Positions 19,301 through 23,501 of a stretch of DNA of 36,506 nucleotides are shown in pieces. The DNA is from Candidatus Thalassarchaeaceae archaeon. Lineage in GTDB: Archaea; Thermoplasmatota; Poseidoniia; Poseidoniales; Thalassarchaeaceae. The translations under genes were made by a program, and so were the position numbers. The stretch's first letter is position 1. Each line of letters starts with the position of its first letter. The stretch is taken from NCBI GenBank assembly GCA_029942125.1, contig JAPYUB010000005.1, positions 1-36,506 on the forward strand. Direction: 5' to 3'. The notes beneath the pieces are model-generated. The model was not told where the DNA came from, did not search any database, and saw nothing but the letters and a program-made list of their open reading frames with translations.

Positions 19301-19301
19301 A
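10302..19301 (+). CDS. Giant surface protein: Ca-binding repeats, transglutaminase-like domain, Ig-like repeats, DUF4129-like tail
   Basis: A single 2999-residue frame. Residues 1-45 form a signal peptide (core VGLTLLMIFSSLAAF; an alternative Met is at residue 18). Residues about 49-728 hold many thrombospondin-type-3/dockerin-like calcium loops (DxDxDGxxD, e.g. DWDSDNDGLPDGWE). Residues about 880-1040 form a transglutaminase-like cysteine protease-fold domain with the expected triad Cys967 (EGSCTEFATAF), His1007 (GAHSSSW) and Asp1033 (GWIPLDPCP). From about 1110 to 2840 I count about 15 Ig-like modules with the pattern 'v.G.v.D....p....v.i.ldG....t.t..nGtf', rich in N-X-S/T. One membrane helix (about 2854-2877, ending YVRRRE) leads to a cytoplasmic helical domain (about 2885-2985, TVREFEMAIRK..., EIARYSRHELG) resembling DUF4129, the partner of transglutaminase domains in bacterial TgpA-type proteins. 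Likely outside role: cleaving or cross-linking surface or environmental proteins, or adhesion (inference). Confidence 0.9.
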   Translation: MSTHVSSTTAAAEFPLRMQRFRAVGLTLLMIFSSLAAFEYAAWEAAATNDQDGDGLTMGLEFLLNTQPQDWDSDNDGLPDGWEYQYGLDPLDASSLGNDGASGDPDGDGLTNLQEYSYLEPSSWDLASTTSLLDNGVWWNGTVPVRNWDEETAMQAIPGQGSDGTDEDPMGDMCNDNIDNDYDGLVDSADPDNDGDTNCGSDDDDGDGLIDEDPDGWDTDNDGMSDGWEVANNLNATSASNDDGMFGDPDGDGLVNIYEYMNPSWDTSSNGVDYFQPGPAGSGRTETISPCNPVLAIGPGGCLTLTAEVDGVLSTNPMQADTDGDGLNDSYEALVLLTDPTDIDTDSDGINDGVEVGGMYGNPPQASDPRDNNTDDDLLDDGDEDKDGNGQIDANETDPTRREDAGDFDNDGIENWEENLTCTNWNVYDTDFGGIGDGDERNWSHGTDPCDSMIDYSTLIVSYSSSLQRLTISNASGFNPNGGTGFYNDSSGQHTSFAFASSQSNILFGVALPPPPGTTDVVSRNGSWCHYDAINTGTIGTTQRHCDDDYEDTDGDGLADWQELLGTFGFTSLPTQVDSDGDGVNDYDEVMGGTDPMEPCDNNLDTDGDLLNDYFENNTGCPLDFIPGIIGNGSADTYVTNYLNPDTDAGGVWDGQEYLDGTDPANNPGDDQNPIDTDGDGIPDSVENITGTDWRDPDTDGGGMIDGEECPPPMWIFGCMGGNFNPWDPTDDVIQNEIVFYANNTTMGTVDNTLDRYWRVHTYDAYTGAAYGKNASTQIWTPMSQGFIDDQWIANNSFHNSTEFWDIMFMNPVTRANLAHPYATTGVMSWADTLANLSHGNITHDIKVEDASVIGFFAQAPEIWYEIAELANSIPYAGAGTYALDVPAEFTDLAHPYSEVLNITLDVISQAACAPTCSAYDKAIALQDFLVNGNATIEYLRNHDGSGLPMEEDLTNHLIIASKEGSCTEFATAFTTMLRLAGLPARKVTGYHGGYWNGEGYTVAGAHSSSWSEVHLQTNPAGNSLDMGWIPLDPCPAAAPTQIVNETWGPFTAHRDHLTGNIWLNGTLEFTDNNTAIENHTVRLYLLPPAIATTNPSLGASGVRQLGSDMTGSLGNFSLRGIPAEIVEPGYGSLVVEVQQGGYVEHSYKTFAWTINITDSLNITQDSPSIPGEPIVGAGTTTLISGHVRWENIPFLDPSDAGPLVLFMNYTSSVDGAVSLQTLVGEDGYYEFNVTLHENEAVGLLPATIEFPGWHVDSLHLITPPTYHALPGAYNLNFNISAAPNLTATLEGPYTNASLLSIDDLVWINGSILSRGQNIVPMEGTLWLQMRMNGSTGPMENITSWVLNASTWSSSPGNFSIVWTFFATYAQGLDPGYIDVELLFVPDTLGATDKANLSADYGLQSILNIEYNIGPLQRGQDATSNIGLTDHRGNYVLPANGTYESTFNGLLIATNNSADAEFGSISIDWIPDANTPVGDYVWYTNYTNSTQWYKSNNSQGSVRIMGFIIISSTLADDWVHIGNSSYITGDIRDDLTNNPIIGNQTSLIFEFEFPGVGPNDPMGNPPPPIYIPIGTTAVNATTGLYNISFTMPTYFPGGIWGIIVSADFAAGAPVGGAYYALDTSPQFDIGTESEAALFLNASNVLVEVNNQLILEVDVHDVAAYFSMAPPGQEGLANISNAAVEFFWDANGANTSLGVFTTGSNGRVTLTWTVPLEQDPGYYDVWAVMYNDQSDSLSTNNGARYTGNDTLANITVQVQSSVIIDTAVPNTVVAGTSFQLSGVVQDSVNSTRPFSGPVRIDVFWLDDTEELMAAGHTTSVNGTFNLTVDTDPVNDGIVSGNHTLVVSVIDGSNPFYLTATGTKDILVMGVTDFENLYPLSGIVVTRGDSVDFGGKLVETTDFNCSTCNGAPRIINFTSVAAQFHDTWLPENTTDVTGSVGFTYNIPTTQPLGPIIITLYYNGTWHMLPDASPITTVTVRSITVLVVDPIVDNPIAGGGFNVTGTLVSDNGSAIITRDGTPMLPTMTFDIDGFTTTFTVANGTAQGDTTWWAWVTLNADFPRGTHTITAEYTPTVNFYAFSSANNTFDSRGYSVLTITNPLDLNLDDRTVRGENFTVNISLIDNAGNPIDNATVSIDPVGMNIPVFVTTDSNGLGSVEITVLNTTVQGPHWIDASFAGINGTTGVIGDAMSTHIIILAPTILTVDSVEGVLIAGQTLIVNGTLLDEWGQPLLDSDGNASGGVIHLFVDGNDIGGTWATISNGSTGTYSLTYTLPQNTLAGTHSLEVRFLGGYLWVDPVGAGDSVNPEYYLPSNSSAAFNATQPTHITIMAGGGPIDREQLISISGVLLDSVDRPVVNMTISIYLDGVFLTNVTTNGNGTFDVFYPVPSDMTLGPVTMDVEYAGAAFYLSSSANVDWLVYSSVNVEINSPDAVAIGDTVAITGTVRDNLPAGWIPGHNVDIRIDGMLIGNASTDDNGIWSLNWTIPSSMTLGSHSIDVYAPEQGWYRSGEANETLWVAHHSSITLSAANGGDATRQFDWEITGRLYDSDVVGLPGIEGATVQVALDGASIATLTTDENGNFSLSISVDLSSTRGDHIVTVLYTGDSSWLGSDRNITVTTWADVNIQITFVSDNAIRSDSTHPVRIEGRIDEVGGSGNSLTDLTLVLMSGNTTLPTSNLVWDNQTGGFVIEFTADRYILPGSLIIELSSEQDNVRYLNSGNSSTELFLRVRAIFDMEYDTVAWGGHTINGSVTVRDYYTSQIIPDIAIEAHLRNESQIDPFEMYLSGFTNAGGIWEFEFSVPEILPPLSDQGHWGTLHLQFNSSSAELSEDSRQNLARDLYALDYESQSQIDDSVSYWVYAGVAAIIAAAAAGAWILYVRRRETIDELAEIFSYTAELLAAGDSIREAIFHCYEDLCATLMSHGHLRRDFETVREFEMAIRKAMPTISDEALTALDNMFEIARYSRHELGDTHRNQAVAALQRAIAEIQNASQMPAAAAPPLA

Positions 19302-19303
19302 CG

Positions 19304-19828
19304 TCAATTGCGAATCAAATCGATAATAAACTCGTCTCCACGCCATCCGGCGCGTGCGAGTTCGGTCCCAACAGGCAGTGTGAACGTTCGGGTGAAACTC
19401 ACTCCTCCCTCGCCTTCAGCATTGAGTCGTAGGGTCTTTCCATCCCCTTGCCCACCCATCTCAAGTTGCACCCGTTCATGGATTGCACCAGACAGTGGGA
19501 GAACCAATGCATCACCTTCACGGAAGCCGCCGAGATTTGCGATTGCTACCTCTGCGGTTTGGGTCGAGTGAATCTCAGCAAAGTGTGCCTCTACACCTCG
19601 GCCAGCTGTTTCCAGTACACTGGTATGTGCGGCTTGTGCCTCAGCGAGGTGCGGGATGTCGGATAGGAATGCATCGTGTAGGTCGGAAGGTGCCGCCACA
19701 AGTCCCGCGAGAATTGGCTCGGGTTTCGCCTTCTGTTCATCCTCTGGGATGGAAACGAGTTCGATTTTCTCCCAATCCAATCTCTTTCCCCCTATGATTC
19801 GGGCAACATCGGGCGCCCTTGAACCCAT
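19304..19828 (-). CDS. Hypothetical protein downstream of the XPD-like helicase
   Basis: About 174 residues, not recognised. The N-terminal third (PDVARIIGGKRLDWEKIELVSI) looks globular; the middle (DAFLSDIPHLAEAQAAH) is helical; the C-terminal half is beta-rich with a regular alternating pattern (REGDALVLPLSGAIHERVQL, GVSFTRTFTLP) ending in EFIIDLIRN, suggesting a small beta-sandwich. No signal peptide or membrane helix. The frame could start at a TTG at 19870 inside the helicase gene, but the ATG at 19828 has AGGAGAGG just before it and lies 7 nt after the helicase stop, so I start there. It is probably co-transcribed with and coupled to the helicase. Its stop is 2 nt from the stop of the giant surface protein on the other strand. 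Confidence 0.7.
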   Translation of the reverse strand: MGSRAPDVARIIGGKRLDWEKIELVSIPEDEQKAKPEPILAGLVAAPSDLHDAFLSDIPHLAEAQAAHTSVLETAGRGVEAHFAEIHSTQTAEVAIANLGGFREGDALVLPLSGAIHERVQLEMGGQGDGKTLRLNAEGEGGVSFTRTFTLPVGTELARAGWRGDEFIIDLIRN

Positions 19829-19835
19829 CCCTCTC

Positions 19836-21824
19836 CTATTGGCCCTTAGCTGGGTCAGGGAAGCGTTCAAAGAATTGCTTCACTCTTCGTCCGGTTCGTT
19901 TAGAATTATCTGCGGTGAAGGTGTGTAGTGTGGGCGGTAGGCAGGTTCGATATTGACCATTGAGCAATCGGTTGTCCAAGAGGAGGATGAAAGCGCGATC
20001 CTCGACCTTGCGAATGGCTCTGCCCATCCCTTGCAGCACACTGTTGACGGCAGGTTGGATGGCGCCATACTTCCATCCCTTGCCTGACCCATGCTTCTTC
20101 TCGATATATTCGCGAAGTGCTTTTTGTGGAACTGATTGTGGAGCGATTGGAATTCCTACACAGATGACAGCATCGAGAATATTTCCTGCATAGTCAATTC
20201 CTTCTGAAAGGCGACCTCCAAATACCCCTGCGAGGAGAACTTTCATGCCACCATCTCTTTTGTCATACAAATCACGAATTTGATTATCGACAATTCTCTT
20301 GGTCCATGTTCTTTCTTCGATCATTTCTCTTCGACCAGACCAAAAATCGTCGCCAATAATTGTTTGCAACATTTGGTATGACTGACAAAATACTGCTACG
20401 TGACCGGGGGTATTCTGTAGAACGGCGTTGATATGGGCTCTAATCCGCTTCGTATTTTCGGGCCCTCTCGCAGTGAATTTTGAAGTCACATCTGCGGCAA
20501 TCATCACCGGTCTACGATCTTCAAGGAAAGGGGATGGATAGGAATTGAATGAACATCTATTGGGGTGGATTCCCAATGTTTCTGCATACATTTCTGGGGG
20601 CGTCAATGTGCCAGACATCAATACACCACCAATCACTATATCGAAAATATCCTTGCTAACGATTCCAGGGTCCAGCAAGTGAGTAGTGATACGATGATCA
20701 TCTGCCTGTGAATTGAAGACTATACACAAAGCAGAATCAAGTTCATATTTGCTCAGTATCGAGAGGAAAATTCCAACACGGTGCGCATCGAGTTCTTCGT
20801 CATCATCATCATCTTCTTGATCCAGTTCATCTTGATCAACAAGCATCAGTTGATTGATTAGTGTCTTCAACTCCAGATTTTTTTTCGTCAACTCCTTACG
20901 GAGCATTGCCAGTATCTGCCCAGCATCCACTTTTTCTTCAATTTTCTTTGCAATGTCATCTGAGTCTGTGGATGCCCGCCGCATCTTCTTAGTCCACTGA
21001 GAAAATTGTTTCCTGAATTTTTCCAACACGATTTCACAATCACGACCTATGGAAATAATTCCAGCCCCCTCACCTTTCTTTTCCATTTCATCCCAATACT
21101 CCCGCAAGTTGTCAATGCCATGACCAAGCATTATGAATGTCAAGTTTCGATTAAGACTGCGCCGAATACGATTGGGGAGATTGTGGGCTTCGTCTACAAT
21201 AACAATCACATTGTCAAGTTCGATACCCATCGAGGGCAAAGATGCTTTCCGCACGCTTTCAAGAAACACGTGATTGTAATCACAAACCAATATGTCAGCA
21301 TCGGATGCAGCTTCACGTGCTGCAGCCCACGCACAAATACTTCTTTTCCCCGCGTATTCAATTGAATATTCAACATGTTGGGGCTCATTAAGAATCTCAT
21401 TGATGAGCCCAAATCTTTTGTTTGAACGCTCGCTTTCAGATGTCCCTTGTTCACATGAGCACTTCCCCGTCTTACGGTCAACATTTTTGCACATCGATTC
21501 TCGACCAATGATGTCGACCAAAGTCACATCTCTCCCGTCGTCTTTGATTCTCTCATTGATTCTACGGACGGTGTCGACAACGATTCTGTGTTGGGATTGC
21601 CGTCCCGTTAGGAATAGCACTCGCGCCCCTGTTCTTGATCTGGCCACTGTGAGGGCTGCAGCAAGTGCTGCCGCAGTTTTACCGATTCCAGTCGGAGCAT
21701 TGGCAAGAAGAAAACCACCCTCTGACATGACCTTGAGGCCATCATTGATCATGTCAATCTGACCCTCACGAAGAGAATCATGCGCGAGAAATCGCGCCTC
21801 TGTGACAGTCTCCTCCGGAGGCAT
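19836..21824 (-). CDS. XPD/DinG-type superfamily 2 helicase with Fe-S cluster motif
   Basis: A 662-residue Rad3-family 5'-3' DNA helicase. Walker A is APTGIGKT (43-50) and the Walker B box is DEAH (211-214, in VIVDEAHNLPNRIR). Four cysteines (C112, C122, C124, C164) lie between them in the place where XPD and DinG bind a 4Fe-4S cluster, although the middle pair is spaced CxC. The motor domain 2 motifs SGTLTPPEMYAETLG and LQGMGRAIR (motif VI arginines) are intact. An acidic run (EDDDDDEEL, about 335-343) sits in the region between the motor halves. Start ATG 21824 follows AGGAGG with 7-nt spacing. Role is probably DNA repair or replication-linked unwinding. Parts of the gene are noticeably richer in A+T than the flanking genes. 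XPD versus DinG cannot be settled by eye. Confidence 0.88.
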   Translation of the reverse strand: MPPEETVTEARFLAHDSLREGQIDMINDGLKVMSEGGFLLANAPTGIGKTAAALAAALTVARSRTGARVLFLTGRQSQHRIVVDTVRRINERIKDDGRDVTLVDIIGRESMCKNVDRKTGKCSCEQGTSESERSNKRFGLINEILNEPQHVEYSIEYAGKRSICAWAAAREAASDADILVCDYNHVFLESVRKASLPSMGIELDNVIVIVDEAHNLPNRIRRSLNRNLTFIMLGHGIDNLREYWDEMEKKGEGAGIISIGRDCEIVLEKFRKQFSQWTKKMRRASTDSDDIAKKIEEKVDAGQILAMLRKELTKKNLELKTLINQLMLVDQDELDQEDDDDDEELDAHRVGIFLSILSKYELDSALCIVFNSQADDHRITTHLLDPGIVSKDIFDIVIGGVLMSGTLTPPEMYAETLGIHPNRCSFNSYPSPFLEDRRPVMIAADVTSKFTARGPENTKRIRAHINAVLQNTPGHVAVFCQSYQMLQTIIGDDFWSGRREMIEERTWTKRIVDNQIRDLYDKRDGGMKVLLAGVFGGRLSEGIDYAGNILDAVICVGIPIAPQSVPQKALREYIEKKHGSGKGWKYGAIQPAVNSVLQGMGRAIRKVEDRAFILLLDNRLLNGQYRTCLPPTLHTFTADNSKRTGRRVKQFFERFPDPAKGQ

Positions 21825-21908
21825 GGAAGTCCTCCTGTCACTCGGCCCCCCTTGAAGATTGCACTTCGAACTTTCGAAACTGTCGTCCTACTCGACCAGT
21901 AGGGGGGT

Positions 21909-21926
21909 CCCCGCCCGAAGGCGGGG
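21909..21926 (-). terminator. Stable GC-rich hairpin with a UUCG loop on the minus strand
   Basis: Stem ccccgcc/ggcgggg, extendable by one A-T pair, with loop cgaa on the plus strand, i.e. a C(UUCG)G tetraloop on minus-strand RNA. It lies 16 nt beyond the end of the doubtful ORF at 21943-22293 and upstream of the helicase gene, so it could end a transcript coming from the ribbon-helix-helix gene. No T-run follows. Confidence 0.45.
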
Positions 21927-21942
21927 AGGGGTATGACGAATG

Positions 21943-22293
21943 TCAAGCATCGTCGAGGAAGGGGGCCCCCGATGTTCGGGGGCGGGGTGTTTGTGAGCGG
22001 AAGAATGCCTTCATTGCCTCGTTGGCTCGAAAGCGAAGTTTGGATAGACCCAAGGTGAATACAGCCTCACCCGCGTCGTCCATCAAGCCGACTCCACGGC
22101 TGTGTGTAGACTTCGCACGAGCTCGGAGCCCTGCGAAGCCAGGAGAAGTTGCGGAGGGGCTTTCAGGCCCCCCCGCGTGGTGCATCCCATCATTGTACGT
22201 TGCCACGTCTCTCGCCCCTGGTTGGTGCATCTGCCTAAGCAGTATGATCCTCATGTGGTTGCGTCTTATCGCGCATTTCAGCCACGCGTGCAT
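21943..22293 (-). CDS. Doubtful ORF downstream of the ribbon-helix-helix gene
   Basis: An open frame of 116 codons overlapping the end of the RHH gene by 59 nt; later Met codons (for example at 22254) are possible. The first half (GGPESPSATSPGFAGLRAR) looks low-complexity, while the second (GLMDDAGEAVFTLGLSKL, RFRANEAMKAFF) could be a real helical segment. No family is recognised and no ribosome-binding site is obvious. A GC-rich hairpin (cccccga-tgt-tcggggg, 21966-21982) overlaps its 3' end. It could be a small gene, a decayed one, or chance coding in a GC-rich leader. Between 21825 and 22234 this ORF and the two hairpins are all I can see. Confidence 0.3.
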   Translation of the reverse strand: MHAWLKCAIRRNHMRIILLRQMHQPGARDVATYNDGMHHAGGPESPSATSPGFAGLRARAKSTHSRGVGLMDDAGEAVFTLGLSKLRFRANEAMKAFFRSQTPRPRTSGAPFLDDA

Positions 22294-22606
22294 CTAGCTG
22301 CATGCTGAGTGTTTGTGCATCCGCCAGTGACTGGCGCATGTAGAGTTCAAGGCCCGCACGGGCCGCTTCTGAAGGTGAAATCCCTTGCAATTCGTAGAGA
22401 TCCCCTAGAAGTTTCTGAGTTTGCGTCCCTATGTGGAACTTCACTGTACTCACGAGTGCGTGCGAAGGTGTGGACTCGAGGTAGGAGTGAATCGCAGCAC
22501 GGATGACGTCGGAGCGGTTTCGCAAACCATCGAATCCCACTCTCTGATCGAGTAACATGAGGTGGTCCTCAGGGACTCGAAGGCTCGTCATTTGGCTGGG
22601 TGGCAT
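22235..22606 (-). CDS. Tandem ribbon-helix-helix DNA-binding protein
   Basis: 123 residues. The first half (MTSLRVPEDHLMLLDQRVG, then RNRSDVIRAAIHSYL) fits a CopG/NikR-type ribbon-helix-helix: a beta strand with a basic residue, a helix, the turn RNRSD and a second helix. The second half (STVKFHIGTQTQKLLGDLY, then GISPSEAARAGLELYMRQ) repeats the same strand-helix-turn-helix layout, so the protein may be a fused RHH pair that folds as a pseudo-dimer. The C-terminal 30 residues (LADAQTLSMQLDARVAEMRD) are helical. It is probably a transcription regulator; its target is unknown. ATG 22606 has GGTG about 7 nt upstream; ATG 22591 is possible. It lies next to an AT-rich stretch that contains its likely promoter. 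Confidence 0.75.
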   Translation of the reverse strand: MPPSQMTSLRVPEDHLMLLDQRVGFDGLRNRSDVIRAAIHSYLESTPSHALVSTVKFHIGTQTQKLLGDLYELQGISPSEAARAGLELYMRQSLADAQTLSMQLDARVAEMRDKTQPHEDHTA

Positions 22607-22649
22607 GGCTATTCACCGTCTCTCGACGAATCTTCCAACCCACATCAGG

Positions 22650-22657
22650 TATATAAT
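22650..22657 (-). promoter_or_regulatory. TATA-box-like element for the ribbon-helix-helix gene
   Basis: On the minus strand the sequence reads ATTATATA, 44 nt before the ATG at 22606. With the usual archaeal spacing of about 25 nt this would give a short leader of some 15-20 nt. The surrounding 22607-22812 stretch is AT-rich and otherwise without a gene. Confidence 0.45.
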
Positions 22658-22782
22658 GCAATACGTTTGAAATACAAATTGAATTATGTTGCTTTGTCGA
22701 ATAGACCCTAACTATATCTTGCGTAGTGCGCCTATTAGGGCAATTAATCACAGAAAAATCACAAATTTAGCTGATTTCTTTG

Positions 22783-22805
22783 AATGCATTAGTAATGCAT
22801 TTTTT
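22783..22805 (+). terminator. AT-rich palindromic hairpin followed by T-run
   Basis: The 8-nt palindrome aatgcatt occurs twice, separated by agt, and is followed directly by a T-run (22800-22805). On plus-strand RNA this would be a stem-loop plus U-tract, like an intrinsic terminator; on the minus strand it lies 8 nt beyond the 3' end of tRNA-Leu(CAG). The paired aatgcatt sites could instead be a repressor operator. Confidence 0.35.
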
Positions 22806-22812
22806 ATTGGAA

Positions 22813-22896
22813 TACAGAGGGTAGGATTTGAACCTGCGAACCACTGAGGACTGCGACCTGAACGCAGCGCTGTTGACCAAGCTTGGCAACCTCTGC
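22813..22896 (-). tRNA. tRNA-Leu (anticodon CAG), with imperfect stems
   Basis: An 84-nt class II tRNA on the minus strand: acceptor gcagagg/cctctgt, discriminator A, anticodon stem ctgcg/cgcag with loop ttcaggt (anticodon CAG), long variable region, and T-loop ttcaaat. The stems have defects: G1-U72 at the acceptor end, a C-A mismatch in the D-stem (gcc/agc) and a C-A mismatch in the T-stem (gcagg/cctac). CCA is not encoded. It may be a working but unusual tRNA or a decaying copy; the intact anticodon arm and length favour function. Confidence 0.75.
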
Positions 22897-22937
22897 CTAT
22901 TCTTGGAGTCTTTACATCCCTATTTGAGAGAAACGTA

Positions 22938-22970
22938 GTGTATGCCGTCGATGGCATTCGGCTTATACAC
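22938..22970. promoter_or_regulatory. Nested inverted repeats upstream of the double TerB-like gene
   Basis: An outer perfect repeat gtgtat (22938-22943) / atacac (22965-22970) encloses an inner repeat atgcc-gtcgat-ggcat. It lies 20 nt before the ATG at 22991, between that gene and the divergent tRNA-Leu. This suits an operator or a leader hairpin; no ribosome-binding site is visible, so a leaderless message is possible. Confidence 0.35.
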
Positions 22971-22990
22971 ACGAACCGGGTCGACCGGCC

Positions 22991-23443
22991 ATGGCGCTAT
23001 CAGGAACCCGTGGACTTCACCTCTATCTGCGCACGCTTGAGGCTGCAGTTGAGGATGACATCGTGACCGACGATGAGATGTCGATTCTGTCAGTTATGGC
23101 TCAAGCGTTTGCTCTCCCTAGGGATGTGATGGGTGAAGCATGGGATGTTCTTCGCGATCAGATTGACAATCCAGTGTCTCCTTCAGATGTATACGCGTAC
23201 GAGAAGAGACAGATTGGAGATGCCACGACTTACCAAACGGCATTGATTGCGGCGCTCGTGGATGAGGTCATCACTGAGGATGAATGGGCGATACTCGATG
23301 TCATGCGCCGAGTGATGGGGATTCAGCCGGAGGAACATGCCCTGATTGAAGAAGCCGTTCGAGGGATGGCTACCAATGTCGAGGATGGCGATTCCTTCGT
23401 TTCACGCTTGGATAGATACGTCACCCTTCATCCCTATCGATGA
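22991..23443 (+). CDS. Double TerB-like domain protein
   Basis: 150 residues, apparently two similar helical units. Unit 1 (about 10-60) has LEAAVEDDIVTDDEMSILSV and unit 2 (about 78-130) has LIAALVDEVITEDEWAILDV; both share 'aa..D..it.dE...l..m', the acidic turn pattern of TerB/DjlA-like domains, which can bind metal through the acidic residues. Function is unknown; TerB-like proteins are often linked to membrane stress or tellurite resistance. No signal peptide or membrane helix, so it is cytoplasmic. The ATG at 22991 has no ribosome-binding site, so the message may be leaderless. The stop codon is followed at once by a perfect hairpin. The truncated gene at 1-229 is of the same kind. Confidence 0.65.
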   Translation: MALSGTRGLHLYLRTLEAAVEDDIVTDDEMSILSVMAQAFALPRDVMGEAWDVLRDQIDNPVSPSDVYAYEKRQIGDATTYQTALIAALVDEVITEDEWAILDVMRRVMGIQPEEHALIEEAVRGMATNVEDGDSFVSRLDRYVTLHPYR

Positions 23444-23444
23444 A

Positions 23445-23463
23445 CGCATCCCTATGGGATGCG
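23445..23463 (+). terminator. Terminator-like hairpin after the double TerB-like gene
   Basis: A perfect 8-bp stem cgcatccc/gggatgcg with a 3-nt loop (tat), 1 nt after the stop codon. No U-tract follows. It is of the same short-loop type as the hairpins at 10214 and 32039. Confidence 0.5.
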
Positions 23464-23501
23464 CAGAAATGCTCTTGATGGGTGAGTCCTGTCGATGAGC
23501 G

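Noticed and set aside
21825-22300. Possible RNase P RNA or SRP RNA in the GC-rich hairpin region
   Set aside because: Neither strand shows the conserved RNase P core or the SRP helix 8 motif, and part of the region is open for coding.
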